From assembly GCA_026874595.1 (NCBI GenBank), contig CM049308.1:15186001-15250000 (forward strand): a DNA stretch of 64,000 nucleotides, given 5' to 3'. Source of the DNA: Sipunculus nudus (Eukaryota > Annelida > Sipuncula > Golfingiida > Sipunculidae). Shown one piece after another: positions 59,301 to 64,000 of this stretch. Position 1 is the first letter of the stretch. Every line of letters begins with the position of its first letter. The translations under genes were made by a program, and so were the position numbers. The notes beneath the pieces are model-generated. The model saw nothing but the letters and a program-made list of their open reading frames with translations, made no database searches and was not told the DNA's origin.

Positions 59301-60063
59301 GCTAAGCACGTCAGTTTGATAAACTTCTTTGCAAATCAAAATACACCATCAAGGGTTAAATTAAAATTTTGTTTTTGGCACATTTCAGTGGGGACGCTTC
59401 AATAACATATCAATATCACTTTTTTCTTCGGCATTACTCATCTCTACGGCGTTTTATGCTAAGATAAATATTATATCCGAAACCTTATATGTATAACAAT
59501 TCACAATGCATTTTTCATGTATTAACTTCACTATATTCCAAATATATATTAAAATATTTATCTCCGCCCTTGGACCAGTCCAGGCTGAGTGGTAATAAAT
59601 GTTAACCATTTAAACCAGCAGTTATAGGCATATGATGTTCATTTCTATTCTTAATTTAGAGTAATACATACACAATATCAAATTAAGCCACACCTGTGGA
59701 AACTACAAGAAAACCCATAGAGTCACTTTTTTATTTAAAAAAGAACAATTTTTATAGAATCTTGATTAACAACAATATAACAATAATTATTATTCAATGT
59801 TAGAGTAAGTGTTTAAGAAGACAATCGCTTGTCTCTTGGTAAATACTATATTTATTTGCCACAAATGTGTTTTAACATAGTCACTCTATTTGGAAAAGTA
59901 GATATTTGAAAGCACTAAAGCGAATAGTGATGTATAAAATTCCGTTTATTTTTAATAAGTATTATCGCCTGAAGCAGTTACTAGTATATCTTGACTTTTC
60001 AGTATGTAAGAACCCCTCATGACAGCAGAGATTTAGGCAGCCCCATGATAAAGTTTTACAATA

Positions 60064-60094
<31 letters not shown>

Positions 60095-60232
60095 CATTCA
60101 TTCGTAAGCGCACTTGTATATGGAATCATTTGTATTCACTCTTATATGGCACTATGCTGATATCATTGAGAAAAAAAATTATTTCTAAGACGAAAGATTC
60201 TAGCTAAATCTAATCCGACAATTTATGGTGTG
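59301..60232. other. Intergenic DNA with (AAT)n
   Basis: AT-rich, with a perfect (AAT)n tract at 60065-60093. Nothing else recognised. Confidence 0.45.
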
Positions 60233-60300
60233 CAGAAGCGGATCCAGAGGGGATGGAGGTCCAGAGCCCATCCTTTTCCGAAATCCTGTATCCGCCCCTA
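60233..60300 (+). mobile_element. Poly-C hAT-like MITE, copy E (internally deleted, 68 bp)
   Basis: Both ends of the family are present (CAGAAGCGGATCCAG and TCCTGTATCCGCCCCTA), but almost all of the interior is gone. Flanks gtgtg (60228-60232) and gtgtt (60301-60305) match at 4 of 5. The final G of the terminus is A. Confidence 0.8.
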
Positions 60301-60519
60301 GTGTTCTTTCCAATTTCCTCTGATTCTGATAAATTTTATGTTGGAAGATGATTCATATTGTAATCACAAATGCAGAGTTTTAAGACAGCCAGAAAGATAA
60401 ACTTATCTTTTACATGAACTTCTTTTAACCAAGGAACTTGTATAACGTGCAAGATCAAGTCGTCTCCCTCAGGTTAATTTTCCATTTTCAGTTTGTGTTT
60501 CAGCCACATAACAGGTCAT
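60301..60519. other. Spacer
   Basis: Nothing recognised. Confidence 0.4.
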
Positions 60520-60960
60520 GTCATGTGACCCCAAGTGTGACGTCAAGCGCTCAGAATCAGCGTACGTGTCAATGAAACCCAAAGGTTAGAGTTTAAAGAT
60601 CTTAAAAGGAATGGGGTTAATAATCGGGACCCACTAGCTTGGGGACAATGACTTTATTTCCGCATTCTGTGCGTTCACTTACCTAACGCATACAAATTTG
60701 ACTAGTTTTGTAGCAAGGCTGCGGTACGGCGGCTGCAGGTTTAAAAGCCAGTGTCGTCGGCGGAAATCACGTGATCTTTCCTGCGGAAGGATATCTAAAT
60801 GACGGTCGTCTGTAGCGAGCTGTTTATTAATCTCCACGGCATTGTAAGGATGTAGTTCGGAAGTTCACCTGGAAACTAATGAGGTTTCATTGTTCTCCAG
60901 GCAGCAACATGTAACCTCATGTAACCTCAAAACATGTAACCTCAAAACTTCTGTCGTGAT
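60520..60960. promoter_or_regulatory. Possible regulatory patch
   Basis: A GC-richer stretch with TGTGACGTCA (CRE-like, near 60538), AATCACGTGATC (E-box palindrome, near 60767), GGTTAATAATCGGG and TTATTAATC. It ends in a three-fold ATGTAACCTC repeat at 60909-60956. No repeat partner in the window and no open frame of interest. Speculative. Confidence 0.2.
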
Positions 60961-61477
60961 TATGAAAAAGAGAACAGAAATCCATCCTGTAATGTCCAAG
61001 CGCTTTTGCCATCTGGAAACACACTTTTAACTTACAATACTGTTAATGACAACGTACTAGTACAGAAATATAGTAATATTAACTTAAAATATTCACTTCT
61101 TCAATTTGCTCATTGAAGCCAAACAAGGCTGACCAGGTTCAGAAATTTCTTTACCTCCGTCAAACAGCTTTTATATTTTTCCCCTGCTGAAAATTAATTT
61201 TAAACTTGCAACACGCGCTCTCATTGGTCTAATAAGACCAGTTCTGGCACATAGTCAAGAATCAGACAAAGGAGCGCTTGTGTCCAGGTATAAATAAACC
61301 TACGAGAGCGGGTGTCGCATGTTTAAAATTTGGACTGGATGCAAAATACAAAGCCACGTTTCAGTGCAATCTTTGCAGTTTGCGAACCCTAGTGTTTGAA
61401 CCCAGAGAAACTTGCCATACAAAGCAGCGGTTACACGAAAGGATATCTGGGACGACTGAAGTGTACAACCGCTGCGT
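60961..61477. other. DNA preceding the terminal satellite
   Basis: Contains an 84-codon plus-strand frame (61278-61532) with six cysteines that runs into the first satellite unit. It has no domain I recognise, and its end lies in satellite DNA, so I do not call it a gene. Confidence 0.4.
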
Positions 61478-64000
61478 GAGGAGCGTACTCCAAAGGATCA
61501 ATCTGTGTTTTACTTTTGAGTTTTACTGGTAACCTTGATAACGAGCGTATTCCCAAGCATCAATCTGTGTTTTACTTTTGAGTTTTACTGGTAACCTTGA
61601 TAACGAGCGTACTCCCAAGGATCAATCTGTGTTTTACTTTTGAGTTTTACTGGTAACCTTGATAACCAGCGTACTCCCAAGGATCAATCTGTGTTTTACT
61701 TTTGAGTGTTACTGGTAACCTTGATAACGAGCGTACTCCCAAGAATCAATCTGTGTTTTACTTTTGAGTTTTACTGGTAACCTTGATAACGAGCGTACTC
61801 CCAAGGATCAATCTGTGTTTTACTTTTGAGTTTTACTGGTAACCTTGATAACGAGCGTACTCCCAAGGATCAATCTGAGTTTTACTTTTGAGTTTTACTG
61901 GTAACCTTGGTAACGAGCGTACTCCCAAAGATCAATCTGTGTTTTACTCTTGAGTTTTACTGGTAACTTTGATAACGAGCGTACTCCCAAGGATCAATCT
62001 GAGTTTTACTTTTGAGTTTTACTGGTAACCTTGATAACGAGCGTACTCCCAAGGATCAATCTGTGTTTTACTTTTGAGTTTTACTGGTAACCTTGATAAC
62101 GAGCGTACTCCCAAGCATCAATCTGTGTTTTACTTTTGAGTTTTACTGGTAACCTTGATAACGAGCGTACTCCCAAGCATCAATCTGTGTTTTAATTTTG
62201 AGTTTTACTGGTAACCTTGATAACGAGCGTACTCCCAAGCATCAATCTGTGTTTTTTTCTTTTGAGTTTTACTGGTAACCTTGATAACGAGCGTATTCCC
62301 AAGCATCAATCTGTGTTTTACTTTTGATTTTTACTGGTAACCTTGATAACGAGCGTACTCCCAAGGATCAATCTGTGTTTTACTTTTGAGTTTTACTGGT
62401 AACCTTGATAACGAGCGTATTCCCAAGGATCAATCTGTGTTTTACTTTTGAGTTTTACTGGTAACCTTGATAACGAGCGTACTCCCAAGCATCAATCTGT
62501 GTTTTACTTTTGAGTTTTACTGGTAACCTTGATAACGAGCGTACTCCCAAGCATCAATCTGTGTTTTACTTTTGATTTTTACTGGTAACCTTGATAACGA
62601 GCGTATTCCCAAGGATCAATCTGTGTTTTACTTTTGAGTTTTACTGGTAACCTTGATAACGAGCGTATATCCAAGGATCAATCTGTGTTTTACTTTTGAT
62701 TTTTACTGGTAACTTTGATAACGAGCGTACTCCCAAGCATCAATCTGTGTTTTAATTTTGAGTTTTACTGGTAACCTTGATAACGAGCGTACTCCCAAGC
62801 ATCAATCTGTGTTTTTTTCTTTTGAGTTTTACTGGTAACCTTGATAACGAGCGTATTCCCAAGCATCAATCTGTGTTTTACTTTTGAGTTTTACTGGTAA
62901 CCTTGATAACGAGCTTATATCCAAGGATCAATCTGTGTTTTACTTTTGATTTTTACTGGTAACCTTGATAACGAGCGTACTCCCAAGCATCAATCTGTGT
63001 TTTAATTTTGAGTTTTACTGGTAACCTTGATAACGAGCGTACTCCCAAGCATCAATCTGTGTTTTACTTTTGAGTTTTACTGGTAGCCTTGATAACGAGC
63101 GTACTCCCAAGCATCAATCTGTGTTTTACTTTTGAGTTTTACTGGTAACCTTGATAACGAGCGTACTCCCAAGGATCAATCTGTGTTTTACTTTTGAGTT
63201 TTACTGGTAACCTTGATAACGAGCGTACTCCCAAGAATAAATCTGTGTTTTACTTTTGAGTTTTACTGGTAACCTTGATAACGAGCGTACTCCCAAGGAT
63301 CAATCTGTGTTTTACTTTTGAGTTTTACTGGTAACCTTGATAACGAGCGTACTCCCAAGGATCAATCTGTGTTTAACTTTTGAGTTTTACGGGTAACCTT
63401 GATAACGAGCGTACTCCCAGGGATCAATCTGTGTTTTACTTTTGAGTTTTACTGGTAACCTTGATAACGAGCGTACTCCCAAGGATCAATCTGTGTTTTA
63501 CTTTTGAGTTTTACTGGTAACCTTGATAACGAGCGTACTCCAAAGGATCAATCTGTGTTTTACTTTTGAGTTTTACTGGTAACTTTGATAACGGATGTAC
63601 TCCCAAGCATCAATCTGTGTATTACTTTTGAGTTTTACTGGTAACCTTGATAACGGGCGTACTCCCAAGCATCAATCTGTGTTTTACTTTTGAGTTTTAC
63701 TGGTAACCTTGATAACGAGCGTACTCCCAAGGATCAATCTGTGTTTTACTTTTGAGTTTTACTGGTAACCTTGATAACGAGCGTACTCCCAAGGATCAAT
63801 CTGTGTTTTACTTTTGAGTTTTACTGGTAACCTTGATAACGAGCGTACTCCCAAGAATCAATCTGTGTTTTACTTTTGAGTTTTACTGGTAACCTTGATA
63901 ACGAGCGTATTCCCAAGGATCAATCTGTGTTTTACTTTTGATTTTTACTGGTAACCTTGATAACGAGCGTACTCCCAAGGATCAATCAGTGTTTTACTTT
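61478..64000. repeat. 62-bp satellite array (about 40 units, continues past the window)
   Basis: The unit reads GATCAATCTGTGTTTTACTT, TTGAGTTTTACTGGTAACCT, TGATAACGAGCGTACTCCCA, AG (62 bp). Units are highly similar, most differing at a few recurrent positions: G, C or A before ATCAATC, ACTCC or ATTCC, and GAGTTTT or GATTTTT. A rare variant with an extra TTT run occurs near 62250 and 62810. Every unit has the palindrome GGTAACC. Since 62 is not a multiple of three and the unit contains stops, it is noncoding. The high identity contrasts with the decayed 43-bp array at 17.5 kb, so this one is recently expanded or homogenised. Confidence 0.97.

Noticed and set aside
58921-59319. Long hydrophobic open frames rich in Ile, Leu and Tyr
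   Set aside because: Translation of an imperfect (ATT)n microsatellite.

Overview
The window looks like AT-rich, gene-poor nuclear DNA from an invertebrate animal. The evidence is the AT content (roughly two thirds by eye), the absence of long intact genes, and a dense mix of solo LTRs, tRNA-derived SINEs, a 5'-truncated CR1/L2-type LINE, hAT-like MITEs with long C/G runs, microsatellites and satellites. The repeat mix resembles bivalve mollusc genomes, but that is inference; no taxon-specific gene was found. No bacterial-type operon, CRISPR array, rRNA or clear functional tRNA gene is visible.

Layout. 1-8.6 kb: AT-rich intergenic DNA with a solo LTR (minus strand, 3090-3917) and a 0.6 kb dispersed repeat at 4.75-5.34 kb whose inverted partner lies at 24.9-25.6 kb. 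8.65-9.57 kb: a hAT-like MITE made of GAGTCC motifs and a poly-C hAT-like MITE. 11.07-11.85 kb: second solo LTR. 12.8-15.1 kb: degenerate repeat and a chimeric LTR scrap. 15.1-19.4 kb: satellite-like block, with a ~43-bp tandem repeat flanked on both sides by a ~70-bp dyad-rich repeat that recurs at 57.3-57.7 kb. 20.45-22.37 kb: the most structured locus, a tandem duplication of an exon-like coding segment plus part of a GAGTCC MITE; the second copy is split by a truncated LINE carrying the C-terminal part of a reverse-transcriptase polyprotein. 27.9-34.1 kb: three copies of a tRNA-derived SINE, a second SINE family, and an unexplained open frame of about 187 codons (30226-30786). 37.4, 40.3 and 47.0 kb: three copies of one dispersed repeat. 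41.7-43.0 kb: nested SINE/SINE/MITE cluster. 49.7-53.3 kb: two more poly-C MITEs, a third solo LTR and an (AT)n tract. 54.7-55.3 kb: unique-looking DNA with clustered homeodomain-type TAATTA sites, a candidate enhancer. 59.0-59.3 kb: (ATT)n tract. 61.48 kb to the window end: a 62-bp satellite of about 40 units that runs off the edge.

The only confidently coding sequence is the LINE fragment. The paired exon-like segments at 20.47 and 20.87 kb and the frame at 30.2-30.8 kb are the best candidates for host coding sequence. Repeat families were recognised by comparing copies inside this window, not from a database; superfamily names rest on termini and target-site duplications read directly from the sequence.
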